DNA from: Bacteroidota bacterium
GTDB lineage: Bacteria > Bacteroidota > Ignavibacteria > UBA10030 > UBA8401
DNA: 64,000 nt
Assembly: GCA_041658205.1 (NCBI GenBank)
Contig: JBBAAO010000002.1
Span: 62,001-126,000, forward strand
Direction: 5' to 3'
The notes beneath the pieces were generated by a model that saw only the letters and a program-made list of their open reading frames with translations, was not told the DNA's origin and did not search any database. A program made the translations under genes and the position numbers. Positions 44,459 to 53,018 of the stretch are shown here, one piece after another. Numbering within the stretch: the first letter of the stretch is position 1; each line of letters opens with the position of its first letter.

Positions 44459-45025
44459 TTATTTCTTTAGCGAGAGGTTTACTGCCGGTACGTCGCGTTC
44501 GGCAGCATCGTGTATTTCGTAGAGCTCCGATGGCTGGAACTGGAACATTCCTGCAATAATATTTCCTGGAAATGTTTGTTGTGCCGTATTGAATTTTGTT
44601 GCGATGTCATTAAAGAATTGTCGTGCAAAGCCGATTTTATTTTCTGTGCTCGTCAATTCTTCCTGAAGCTGTTTCACGTTTTCATTTGCTTTTAAATTCG
44701 GGTAATTTTCCGTGAGCGCAAAAAATTTAGAAAGCACAGTAGAGAGTTCTCCTTCTTTTGCCGCCGCGTTAGCTATTCCGGTTGCTGACGCTGCAGCATT
44801 CCGCGCCTTAATTACTTTATCGAGCGTCTCCTGTTCAAATTCCATATATCCCTTCACAGTATTTACCAAATTCGGAATCAGATCGTGTCGGCGTTTAAGC
44901 TGAACATCAATTTGTTTCCATCCATTTGTTGTTTGATTTCGCAAAGTGATAAGGCCATTATATTGTGCAATTACCCAGATGATGAAAACTACAACAACGA
45001 TGATCATGCCAATAAAAAATGTCAT
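44459..45025 (-). CDS. LemA family protein
   Basis: 188 residues: an N-terminal transmembrane helix (about 2-20), then the helical LemA core with LRNQTTNGWKQIDVQLKRRH, DLIPNLVNTVKGYMEFEQET, ENKIGFARQFFNDIATKFNT and the end PGNIIAGMFQFQPSELYE. Function is unclear. It is often paired with an M48 protease or a TPM-domain protein; here it pairs with the HtpX-like gene. Confidence 0.93.
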   Translation of the reverse strand: MTFFIGMIIVVVVFIIWVIAQYNGLITLRNQTTNGWKQIDVQLKRRHDLIPNLVNTVKGYMEFEQETLDKVIKARNAAASATGIANAAAKEGELSTVLSKFFALTENYPNLKANENVKQLQEELTSTENKIGFARQFFNDIATKFNTAQQTFPGNIIAGMFQFQPSELYEIHDAAERDVPAVNLSLKK

Positions 45026-45137
45026 TACGTGCTCCTCATGAAGATGACAAAATGTTTTGATTATGCTGCGAAAATATAGCCACGCATTTCGAAAGAAGCA
45101 AAGAATAGAAATGTGTTGATAACACTATATTCTCAAC

Positions 45138-45173
45138 AAAAAAAAATCGCTCCAATGTATGGCAAAGGAGCGA
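45138..45173 (-). terminator. Terminator of the Bax-inhibitor-1-like gene
   Basis: Minus-strand stem TCGCTCC/GGAGCGA (45167-45173 with 45147-45153), 13-nt loop, then a run of nine T on the minus strand (45138-45146). It lies about 30 bp beyond the gene's stop. Confidence 0.85.
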
Positions 45174-45203
45174 AGAATTTACTGTATAGCAGATGAAACA
45201 GTA

Positions 45204-45947
45204 TTATTTTCTGCTGTTTAATTTTGCAAGTAATCGCAGGATTTCAATGTAAAGCCAGATGAGAGTAACCATCAATCCAAATGCAGCGAACCATTCCATA
45301 AATTTGGGTGCACCATGTTCCACCCCTTTTTCAATGAAATCAAAATCTAAAACGAGATTCAATGCTGCGATCACCACCGTGACCAAACTGAATCCAACAC
45401 CGACCCATCCGTTCTCGTGAATATACGGGATTGATGTACCAAATAAACTCATAATCCATCCCACAAAGTAAATCAATGCAATTCCGCCAGTTGCGGCAAA
45501 AACACCGAGTTTGAAATTTTCAGTCGCTTTAATGACGCCGGATGTATATGCAATCAACAGGCACCCGGCGGTTCCAAACGTCAATGCAACTGCCTGAATG
45601 ACGATTCCTGAATAGATCGATTCTAAGAATGCAGAAAGTCCTCCAAGAGCGAAGCCTTGCAATACTGAATACAACGGTGCGGTAACCGGCGACCATGTTT
45701 TTTTATAGATCGTCACAACCGAGGTAATCAATCCCCCAAAAAATCCGATCATCATCCACATCATCATGGATTCGGTATTGCCATCCGCAAACAAGCTCCA
45801 AGTATATGCCGCACCGGCAACAACCAGCAGAAGCATCATGCCTGTTTTGTTTACCGTTCCCTGTAACGTCATAGCATCGGTATATTCTCCCGTACCAATG
45901 TGTTGAAATGTTTTATCGTTCAATGCCGGGTTAGCTGTGCGCATCAT
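45204..45947 (-). CDS. Bax inhibitor-1/YccA family membrane protein
   Basis: 247 residues with seven predicted transmembrane helices. The N-terminal MRTANPALNDKTFQ and the centre FALGGLSAFLESIYSGIVIQ place it in the YetJ/YccA type of the BI-1 family; YetJ is a pH-sensitive calcium leak channel. The last helices contain LNLVLDFDFIEKGVEHGAPK with the conserved acidic pair. A clear terminator follows. Confidence 0.92.
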   Translation of the reverse strand: MMRTANPALNDKTFQHIGTGEYTDAMTLQGTVNKTGMMLLLVVAGAAYTWSLFADGNTESMMMWMMIGFFGGLITSVVTIYKKTWSPVTAPLYSVLQGFALGGLSAFLESIYSGIVIQAVALTFGTAGCLLIAYTSGVIKATENFKLGVFAATGGIALIYFVGWIMSLFGTSIPYIHENGWVGVGFSLVTVVIAALNLVLDFDFIEKGVEHGAPKFMEWFAAFGLMVTLIWLYIEILRLLAKLNSRK

Positions 45948-45966
45948 AATAATTGGTCCTCTTCTG

Positions 45967-47313
45967 TTAACGTAATAAGATCATTTTTTTTGTTTGTGTG
46001 AAATTTTTTACTTCCAATCGGTAAAAATATGTTCCGGACGCTGCCTCTTCGTCGCTTTCGATTCTTCCATCCCACGAGACTTTAACCATCCCTTTTTTCG
46101 CTTGATCGCTGAAGAGTGTTTTAATCCACGCACCGGTAATATCATAGACGGAAATCGTGGCGAACCCATCTTCCGGAATAGAAAATTCGATGGTGGTCTG
46201 CGGATTGAACGGATTCGGATAATTCTGCTGCAACGAAGTTGATGACGGAACGCTTTCTGCTGTTTGCCTTACGCCGATTGTTGCATCGGATGAATATTTC
46301 CAAACACCAGAACCGGAAACATACATCAATGAATCGTTCATCTTTCGAAATCGATTCAAACTGTTTCCAATGGTGATGGATGTCCAGGTTGTTCCACCGT
46401 CTGTCGTTTGTTTCGGAGCGAGGGAAGTTCCGCCGGCCCAGCCAAGTGTATCATTCAAAAAACCAATTCCCTGCACAAAATACCCGGAAGCGGAAAATTG
46501 CTTGGGCACCCATGTCAGCCCGCCGTCCGTTGTTTTCAAAATGAAGACTGGAGCAACATTGCTGTTCCGTTGAAGACTGACGTAACCAATCTTTCGGGAA
46601 GGGAAGTTGATCTTCCATGCCCATTCATTCGTTCTCGTAGCAACATAAACTGTGTCCCATGTTTCACCTGCATCGGCGGTAGAGAGGATGATAGCGCGCG
46701 ATTTTTCATGTGTGGTATCGGTGAGCCCAATGGTGATTCCGGAATCTTTTGTAAAAAATCGGACATCAATTAAACCTGCCGCATATGCTTTCATATCCTT
46801 GGCAATCCACGTTGCTCCGCGATCGGTCGTCTTATAAAACCAAGCCGGACCGCGGACTCTGCCGACGCCGTATATGATGGAATCATCGACGACATGCATT
46901 CCGCAAAAACCACGTTCAAAAGTTTTGCTTGTCAGTTGATGTTCCGGATTCCAGTTCAATCCGCCGTTCGTGGTTTTGTACAGAATCACCGTATCCTTTG
47001 CGTTTGGATTATTCACATCTCCCCAGCCAAGCGCGCCGGCATAGCCATTCAGCGAATCAAAAAAGCCAATGGAACGGAAATGAGTAAATGTTCCCTTATT
47101 CAACTGTCGGGTCCATGTGATGCCACCATCTGTCGTTCGGTGGATCTGGCCTATTCCATTTGCCACAAAACCAATCTGCGGATTTACGAAGAAAATATCG
47201 TTAATTCGGGATGAATTTGCCGTATAATCGAAATTCGTCTTCTTCCACGAACGCGACTGCTGAGCGGACACCGTGATGAAGAGAAAGAACAAAAGCACAA
47301 AAATATTTTTCAT
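45967..47313 (-). CDS. T9SS-sorted YCF48/Asp-box repeat protein
   Basis: 448 residues: signal peptide (about 1-17, ending VSAQ), a beta-propeller with six Asp-box-like motifs (TTDGGITW, TTNGGLNW, TTDRGATW, STADAGETW, TTDGGLTW, TTDGGTTW), and a T9SS sorting domain (LQQNYPNPFNPQTTIEFSIP, ISVYDITGAWIKTLF, SGTYFYRLEVKNFTQTKKM). It is likely secreted. It lies 19 bp before the Bax-inhibitor gene on the same strand. Confidence 0.88.
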   Translation of the reverse strand: MKNIFVLLFFLFITVSAQQSRSWKKTNFDYTANSSRINDIFFVNPQIGFVANGIGQIHRTTDGGITWTRQLNKGTFTHFRSIGFFDSLNGYAGALGWGDVNNPNAKDTVILYKTTNGGLNWNPEHQLTSKTFERGFCGMHVVDDSIIYGVGRVRGPAWFYKTTDRGATWIAKDMKAYAAGLIDVRFFTKDSGITIGLTDTTHEKSRAIILSTADAGETWDTVYVATRTNEWAWKINFPSRKIGYVSLQRNSNVAPVFILKTTDGGLTWVPKQFSASGYFVQGIGFLNDTLGWAGGTSLAPKQTTDGGTTWTSITIGNSLNRFRKMNDSLMYVSGSGVWKYSSDATIGVRQTAESVPSSTSLQQNYPNPFNPQTTIEFSIPEDGFATISVYDITGAWIKTLFSDQAKKGMVKVSWDGRIESDEEAASGTYFYRLEVKNFTQTKKMILLR

Positions 47314-47392
47314 GGCATTTCAATTGTGACAACACGAAGAGGTGTATCAATACATCATCAGGTTACCGAAAAATATTTTCTTATTCAACCTC

Positions 47393-47421
47393 TTGCCCTA
47401 AATATAAAAATATGGTATACT
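47393..47421 (+). promoter_or_regulatory. Promoter of the DUF3332 gene
   Basis: TTGCCC (47393-47398), 17-bp spacer, TATACT (47416-47421): a good sigma-70 consensus match, placing the start about 45 bp upstream of the ATG. Confidence 0.7.
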
Positions 47422-47471
47422 CGCATCAGCAACTAACCCACTTATTTTCCAAACTACTTACAGGAGTTACA

Positions 47472-47978
47472 ATGAATAAATTATTCAAAAAAATTGTTGT
47501 TGCAATGCTCATCGCGACAATGGCCGTTATGTCCGTTGGATGCTATGGATCATTTGCACTGACAAAAAAAGTGTATAACTGGAACGGATCATTGGGTAAC
47601 AAGTGGGTAGTAGAATTAGTGTTCTTGGCATGCTACGTTGTTCCGGTGTATGGAATTGCCGGATTCATCGATACAGTTATCTTAAACTCTCTTGAATTCT
47701 GGACCGGCACCAATCCCATGACTTCGAACGTTACATCGGAAGACGGAACAACCGTTGCTTTTAACAAAGAAAAGAATGAAATGACCGTCTCCTACGGCGG
47801 AAAATCATTCACCATTACCCGCGAAGAAGGGAAATCCACGGTGAAAGATTCCGAAGGAAACGTTCTTGCATACGCAGTGAGCGATGCAAACGGTAACATG
47901 AATATTGTTGATGTAAACGGAAACGTGTTGAGCAGCTACAGTAACGCGGAAGTTTCATCGATGATCGCAAGCAAATAA
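47472..47978 (+). CDS. DUF3332 lipoprotein
   Basis: 168 residues from the ATG at 47472, preceded by AGGAG; a Met further upstream at 47412 falls in the promoter. The signal ends in the lipobox VGCYGSF (Cys about 24). SFALTKKVYNWNGSLGNKWV and VYGIAGFIDTVILNSLEFWT match the DUF3332 family, of unknown function. The C-terminal half is a Gly/Asn-rich beta stretch. It is isolated, with its own promoter and terminator. Confidence 0.82.
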   Translation: MNKLFKKIVVAMLIATMAVMSVGCYGSFALTKKVYNWNGSLGNKWVVELVFLACYVVPVYGIAGFIDTVILNSLEFWTGTNPMTSNVTSEDGTTVAFNKEKNEMTVSYGGKSFTITREEGKSTVKDSEGNVLAYAVSDANGNMNIVDVNGNVLSSYSNAEVSSMIASK

Positions 47979-47996
47979 ATTTTGCTGCAATTTTTC

Positions 47997-48024
47997 AAAG
48001 GAGAACTGATTTCAGTTCTCCTTT
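47997..48024 (+). terminator. Terminator after the DUF3332 gene
   Basis: Perfect 13-bp stem (47997-48009 with 48012-48024) with a 2-nt apex, followed by GTCATTTT. It overlaps the 3' end of the convergent DUF423 gene, whose stop codon lies in the second arm. Confidence 0.8.
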
Positions 48025-48386
48025 GTCATTTTAAAGCCAGCATACAGAAGAACACCCCAACCCGCAAGAAATGCAATACCACCGAACGGTGTGATCATTC
48101 CGAACGATCGGATTCCTGTCAACGAAAGAAGATAGAGACTGCCGCTGAACAATAAGATGCCGAGTCCAAACAATCGTCCCGCAAGTATTGCGACAGGAAC
48201 TTTTTCGACAAGTACAGCAACAATCAGTATCGCAAACGCGTGATACATATGGTAACGAACAGCCGTTTCAAAAACGGTGAGCATGTCGGGCGGGAGAATG
48301 TTTTTTAATCCGTGTGCGCCAAACGCACCAAGCGCAACACCAAAAAAGGCGAAGAGAGATCCGAGTAATAAGAATGTTCTTTTCAT
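48012..48386 (-). CDS. DUF423 (YgdD/TMEM256-like) membrane protein
   Basis: 124 residues with four transmembrane helices. Family signature FAFFGVALGAFGAHGLKNIL, FETAVRYHMYHAFAILIVAV and ITPFGGIAFLAGWGVLLYAG. Function unknown. Converges with the DUF3332 gene, sharing the terminator hairpin. Confidence 0.92.
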   Translation of the reverse strand: MKRTFLLLGSLFAFFGVALGAFGAHGLKNILPPDMLTVFETAVRYHMYHAFAILIVAVLVEKVPVAILAGRLFGLGILLFSGSLYLLSLTGIRSFGMITPFGGIAFLAGWGVLLYAGFKMTKEN

Positions 48387-48430
48387 AAATATGATAATTG
48401 TATTTTGTTTTTAGTATAGATCCTTCAACT

Positions 48431-48471
48431 CATCCTGAATTTTTTTTGGGACTTTCTCAGGATGTTTTTTT
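48431..48471 (+). repeat. Hairpin with T-run, no clear source gene
   Basis: CATCCTGA (48431-48438) pairs with TCAGGATG (48457-48464), followed by seven T. It looks like a plus-strand terminator, but the flanking genes are both on the minus strand. The sequence resembles common dispersed CTCAGGATG-type repeats. Confidence 0.5.
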
Positions 48472-48577
48472 CCCTTTGTATAAAGCAGATCGTTTTTAAA
48501 GCTGGTGATGAATTGTACACCAACATCCACAATCTGTTATCTAACAATCTGATCTCTCTTTGCGCTCATGCGAAGCG

Positions 48578-50728
48578 TTACAACATCCCACTCTGCTTTC
48601 TGAGCAGCCATTCAACGCCGAATAAGAGAACGATAATTGTTAGGAATGTCGGCAGATTCCATAATTCAAATTCTTGCGTTCGTGTTTGTTCCTGCATCTG
48701 CATCTCTTTTCGGGAAAGGATCTTTTCCACTAACGAAGTAAATCCGTCAACATCGGAATACATCCCTCCGGATGCGGAAGCAAGCTGTTTCATCAACGAC
48801 TTATTCATTTTCGTTTCTGCAAATTCAATCGATTGCTCGCCGACAGAAATTCTTCCGTTTGTCGATCCAAGCGTATCACCATTGGCAAGAGCAACTGCGG
48901 AATAGCTGAATTCTCCTTCTGAAAGAGTTTCAATAATTCCTTCGTATAGTCCGGTACCGATTGACGATAGCGTGGTTTCATATCGTTCATTGTTCTTATG
49001 CGAACGGATGGAAATAAACACTTCCGCATTGTCCACCGGTTGATAACTTTGATTATACACCTGCGCAGCAAAGTCTATCTGTTCGCCTTGTGTATAAAAT
49101 TCCTTTGATGGTTCAACACGGAAGAAGGAATCCTGCTCTCGAGTGGCAAGCCATCGGATGAGCGATATGAACCATTGATCGAAAAAATTCTTTGTTTCAC
49201 CAGACGAACCGGCGAGCACTTTCCAGCGATGCAATCCGTAACCGGCAAATGCTGCGGATTTAATGTTGCCGATTGTGCGGATAAGAAAAAGGGGATTTGT
49301 CAAGGGAACATTTTGAATCCTAACAGAAAGAAGCTGCTGCGCTTCCGGTTTTGCCAAGAACGTCGGCAAGGAATAGAAGATCGGCGGAAGTTTTTCTATC
49401 ATCGATCCGTTATTCTGCAATAATTGATGGAACATGTATTTCTCAGAAACAGTCGGTAGAATCATCTGTTCATCGATCCGATCCGAAGCAACAGTGAACG
49501 GGAAAAATTTCTCCAACAACCGTACCTTCTGAAGATCGAGCGTTCTTCCTGCAATAAAAAGGACCGGAAGGGAGCGCGAGGAGAGTATTTGTTGAAACTG
49601 TTGGATAAACGACGACGAAGTAGAGGAAACCGGGAACCCGATCGTGACGACTGCATCTGCTTTTGTCAGTGAAGATTGGATCTCCAAATTCTCTTTTTGG
49701 GATTTGAATTCACCGTTTGGAAGTTGATAAAAAAGATTTGCGTTGATGTTCTTTTCACTATTCAGCGCCTGCATTACCGCGGCAACGTCAGGACTTACCA
49801 TGCCGGCGATAATGACAACATTCATTTTATTTTTAAGAATTTTCACTAACGCAGATCGGCTGTTGTTCTTCGTAGTCAATTCTCCTTCTACACCGGACAC
49901 CGCAACGGATAATTTTTTTACACCGTCAGTTGCTGAGATGTAAGAAAATTGGAGAGGAATTTCTGTAATTCCATTGGATGCCGGAATAGCGGCTGTCTGC
50001 TCTGCAATTTTTTTTCCGTCTTCCAATAACGATACGGAGATTGTTCGCGCAGAAATACCCGATGCTTTTATTGTTGCATCAACAGGAATTGCTGCATCCA
50101 CATAACCGATGGAGTTCGCAAGGAGTTTTGAAACGGAAATATCTTTTTGTTCATTTGTGTCTCCCACACCAACGGTAAAGAGTGGTATCCTGCTTTTCTC
50201 CGCATCATAGAGTGGATTTGATCCTGCATTATAATTTCCATCTGATACTAAAATAATTCCGCGCAGATCGTCGATTGTTTTTAATGAGGTTTGTATTGCA
50301 GAGGAGATGTTTGTTGTTCCTCCGTTTATGTTGAGCGATTCCGGGATTAACGTTGTTGTGGAGTATGAAAACGAAAACATTTTCAGATCAACCGAACCGG
50401 AAAGTTTTTCGACGGCATCGCTTTGAAGCAATGATGTCACTGTTTTTTCTCGATTTCCCGCTCCGTCCGTTTGGGACATGCTCAATGAGTTATCAACAAG
50501 CAATGCAATAGAGGGTCGTTTATTTTCCGTAAAGATCAGTTGAAATAGCGGCTCGCAAATTGCCAGAAGAATAAATGTTAGCGCTGTTCCTCGAAGAAAC
50601 ACTAGAATCATGCGCTTCGCAGTGGAAACCTGGGGAACGGTATAGCGGTACAGGTAATGCGATACCGTAAACGATACAACAATAAAAACGAAAACAAGAT
50701 AGAGCGGTAATTGAAAAGAAAGATTCAT
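48578..50728 (-). CDS. VWA-domain membrane protein
   Basis: 716 residues from MNLSFQLPLYLVFVF (50728); an upstream extension to 50824 overlaps a terminator and is unlikely. Two N-terminal transmembrane helices (about 7-25 and 38-58) precede a von Willebrand A domain with MIDAS motif LVDNSLSMSQ and GIILVSDGNYNAGSNP. A large extracytoplasmic region follows, and a C-terminal helix ends near EWLLRKQSGML. It resembles BatA/BatB-type proteins without neighbours of that operon; a MoxR ATPase sits 9 kb away. Confidence 0.82.
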   Translation of the reverse strand: MNLSFQLPLYLVFVFIVVSFTVSHYLYRYTVPQVSTAKRMILVFLRGTALTFILLAICEPLFQLIFTENKRPSIALLVDNSLSMSQTDGAGNREKTVTSLLQSDAVEKLSGSVDLKMFSFSYSTTTLIPESLNINGGTTNISSAIQTSLKTIDDLRGIILVSDGNYNAGSNPLYDAEKSRIPLFTVGVGDTNEQKDISVSKLLANSIGYVDAAIPVDATIKASGISARTISVSLLEDGKKIAEQTAAIPASNGITEIPLQFSYISATDGVKKLSVAVSGVEGELTTKNNSRSALVKILKNKMNVVIIAGMVSPDVAAVMQALNSEKNINANLFYQLPNGEFKSQKENLEIQSSLTKADAVVTIGFPVSSTSSSFIQQFQQILSSRSLPVLFIAGRTLDLQKVRLLEKFFPFTVASDRIDEQMILPTVSEKYMFHQLLQNNGSMIEKLPPIFYSLPTFLAKPEAQQLLSVRIQNVPLTNPLFLIRTIGNIKSAAFAGYGLHRWKVLAGSSGETKNFFDQWFISLIRWLATREQDSFFRVEPSKEFYTQGEQIDFAAQVYNQSYQPVDNAEVFISIRSHKNNERYETTLSSIGTGLYEGIIETLSEGEFSYSAVALANGDTLGSTNGRISVGEQSIEFAETKMNKSLMKQLASASGGMYSDVDGFTSLVEKILSRKEMQMQEQTRTQEFELWNLPTFLTIIVLLFGVEWLLRKQSGML

Positions 50729-50778
50729 ACTGCAACAAATGTACAATAAAAATCCCCAAGACCAAGGGATTGAGGATG

Positions 50779-50830
50779 AAAAATCAGCCGGTCTTTCGTT
50801 GGAACGGCTTGTCAGACGGTCCAACGAAAG
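50779..50830 (-). terminator. Terminator of the subtilisin gene
   Basis: Minus-strand stem CTTTCGTTGGA/TCCAACGAAAG (50820-50830 with 50793-50803), then ATTTTTC. It begins 5 bp beyond the subtilase stop and separates that gene from the VWA gene. Confidence 0.75.
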
Positions 50831-50834
50831 GGAA

Positions 50835-52859
50835 TTACTTTATCAGCATCATTCGTTTTGTTTCGACAAAATTTTCTGATCGTAATCGATAGAAATAAAC
50901 TCCGCTGGCAAACGCGCTGCCGTTAAACGGCACAGCATATTTTCCATAGGATTTTACTTCGTTCACTAATGTTGCCACTTCTCTTCCAAGCAGATCGTAT
51001 ACAACAAGTGAAACATAACCCGATTTTGGAAGATCGTAACCGATCGTTGTTGCCGGGTTAAAAGGATTGGGATAATTTTGCTGTAACGAAAATGTCACGG
51101 GAACGGGATCGACAGGTGTAACTCCCGTTGTTCCTGTCTTTGCATCGTACAAATCCGTCGGTGCAGTGTATGGACTGGTGCGGGAAACATTTGTTGCATC
51201 AACTGCACGAACATAGAAACGAGGAGTTGTCAGCAATTTTGGAACTACCGCAGAATATTTTCCTGAATTTGTTGCGGTGTCAACAATTTCGCCCAGTGTC
51301 ATTGGTATTGTTGTAAAGGTCAGTCCATTATCTACTGTGTAAAGTATACGGATAGAATCTTTTTTTACCACCGATTTTGAAACAACAAACACTCCAATGG
51401 AATAATTACTATCCTGCGTCAAAGAAATTTCCGGATCAGTGCTGATAACCATTCCATTGTTCAGGACAGCTTTATAGGCGTTAATAATTCCCCAGCCGAT
51501 GGAGTTATTTGGTTTGTCTGCATTGCTTGCTGTTGTTCGTAATGCATCGCGAACTTGTATCGGCGTCAGTTCCGGATGCGCGGAAAGAATCATTGCAGAA
51601 ACTCCGGCCACGAGAGGTGTTGCCAGGGACGTTCCTTGTGAGGAACCGGTATAACCCGTTTTGCTCGCTGTCGCAGCGTATGTCCCGATTCCATGCGCCA
51701 TCACATCCGGTTTCATCCTGCCGTCAGATGTTGGTCCGTTTGAACTGAATCCGGCAAGAATACCAGAACCACTCACTGCACCGACGGAAATAATACTATC
51801 CGCATCTGCCGGTGTTGTCAGAGATGGGGGATTGAGATTTGCTCCTTCGTTTCCCATTGCATTCACAACTACAACACCTTTGCGTGCAGCAATCGTTGCC
51901 GCTTTCGAAGTGGTCGCTGTTTTTCCATTCATATCGGTATATACGTAACTTTTTTGGCCAGCGTCAAATTCTTTATATCCAAGAGAACTGCTGACGACAT
52001 CAACACCCCGTGCTTCCATCCATTCAATTGCTGCAACCCAATTATCTTCTTCAACATTTGTTTCGGATGGAACATATTCTGTCTTTCCAAGAATAAAGTT
52101 TGCGTTAAACGCAGGACTCACTAATTGTCCATCTTTATATGCTCCGACTAACGACATTGTAGAAGTCCCGTGTGAATCTTGTGATAATCCATCAGTCCCT
52201 TCGTTCGCCGTATTGGTATCTTTTTGAATAAAGTCGTACTCCGCAATTACTTTCATGTTCTGCATCGCTTCGTGGATCTTCCAACGAAATCCGGTATCCA
52301 ACATTCCCACCAGCACCCCGCGTCCTGAAATACCAATATTGTGCACTGCAATTGCATTAATAGCTGTCATATGAGATTGTGAAAGACCGTACACAAATTT
52401 GCCGGCTGCTTGTTTAGATAATTGTGGTATAAAGGATTCGCTCTTAGGTAATTCTTTTCGCTTAAACGTTGATACTCGTTCTACCGATTGAACAAAGGAG
52501 AGAGACTGAACTTGTTCGTATTGAGCTTGCGAGAGATATGCCGTTGCCGCGTTGAACCATCGGGATGTATTTTCGACTGTGATCCCCTTTGCTTTTAGTT
52601 CCAAAAGATATGAATCCGATACTGGAAGGTCTTCGGAAGAAATATTCTGCTGCAACACTTTTGATCTCCGCAACTGAGCACGTTCTGAAATTCCAGTGAG
52701 ACGCGCTATATCGGATGGAGATGAAGCTTTTGAAAGTGCGAGAGGTTCTTTTGCTTTGAAATAGATCCAATATTTATGCGGCTGTTCCTGCGATAATGCG
52801 AATGTCACGAAAAAAACTAAGAATCCAATAAACAATGATTTCATATATTTTCTTTCCAT
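50835..52859 (-). CDS. Secreted subtilisin-like serine protease (S8) with T9SS sorting domain
   Basis: 674 residues. A signal peptide (about 6-23; the start may be Met6 at 52844) is followed by an inhibitor-type propeptide. The S8 catalytic domain has Asp in GMLDTGFR, His in DSHGTSTMS and Ser in GSSQGTSLATPLVAGVSAM. SMGNEG-like oxyanion sequence reads NAMGNEGANLNPP. The C-terminal T9SS domain reads LQQNYPNPFNPATTI and VSLVVYDLLGREVATLV. It is probably a secreted protease. Confidence 0.93.
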   Translation of the reverse strand: MERKYMKSLFIGFLVFFVTFALSQEQPHKYWIYFKAKEPLALSKASSPSDIARLTGISERAQLRRSKVLQQNISSEDLPVSDSYLLELKAKGITVENTSRWFNAATAYLSQAQYEQVQSLSFVQSVERVSTFKRKELPKSESFIPQLSKQAAGKFVYGLSQSHMTAINAIAVHNIGISGRGVLVGMLDTGFRWKIHEAMQNMKVIAEYDFIQKDTNTANEGTDGLSQDSHGTSTMSLVGAYKDGQLVSPAFNANFILGKTEYVPSETNVEEDNWVAAIEWMEARGVDVVSSSLGYKEFDAGQKSYVYTDMNGKTATTSKAATIAARKGVVVVNAMGNEGANLNPPSLTTPADADSIISVGAVSGSGILAGFSSNGPTSDGRMKPDVMAHGIGTYAATASKTGYTGSSQGTSLATPLVAGVSAMILSAHPELTPIQVRDALRTTASNADKPNNSIGWGIINAYKAVLNNGMVISTDPEISLTQDSNYSIGVFVVSKSVVKKDSIRILYTVDNGLTFTTIPMTLGEIVDTATNSGKYSAVVPKLLTTPRFYVRAVDATNVSRTSPYTAPTDLYDAKTGTTGVTPVDPVPVTFSLQQNYPNPFNPATTIGYDLPKSGYVSLVVYDLLGREVATLVNEVKSYGKYAVPFNGSAFASGVYFYRLRSENFVETKRMMLIK

Positions 52860-53018
52860 TTATATAGAGAATATACAGTAATGGTGGATTGTTATCAATG
52901 AACAGTTGTTAACAAACACATTCGAGAAACGAAGTTTTTCTGTGATTTTTCGTGTTTTTTGACAATCGAACTGCTGAAAAAAGCCTTATCCGAATTTTTT
53001 CGATTTCAACGGAACGGA

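Noticed and set aside
44655..44680. GTTTCACGTTTTC resembling parS
   Set aside because: Only the left half matches; the palindrome is absent and it lies in lemA coding sequence.
52959..53018. TTG start giving a 20-residue longer DEAD-box helicase
   Set aside because: The TTG is part of a TTGACA sequence that looks like a -35 element, and the extra residues are not conserved-looking.
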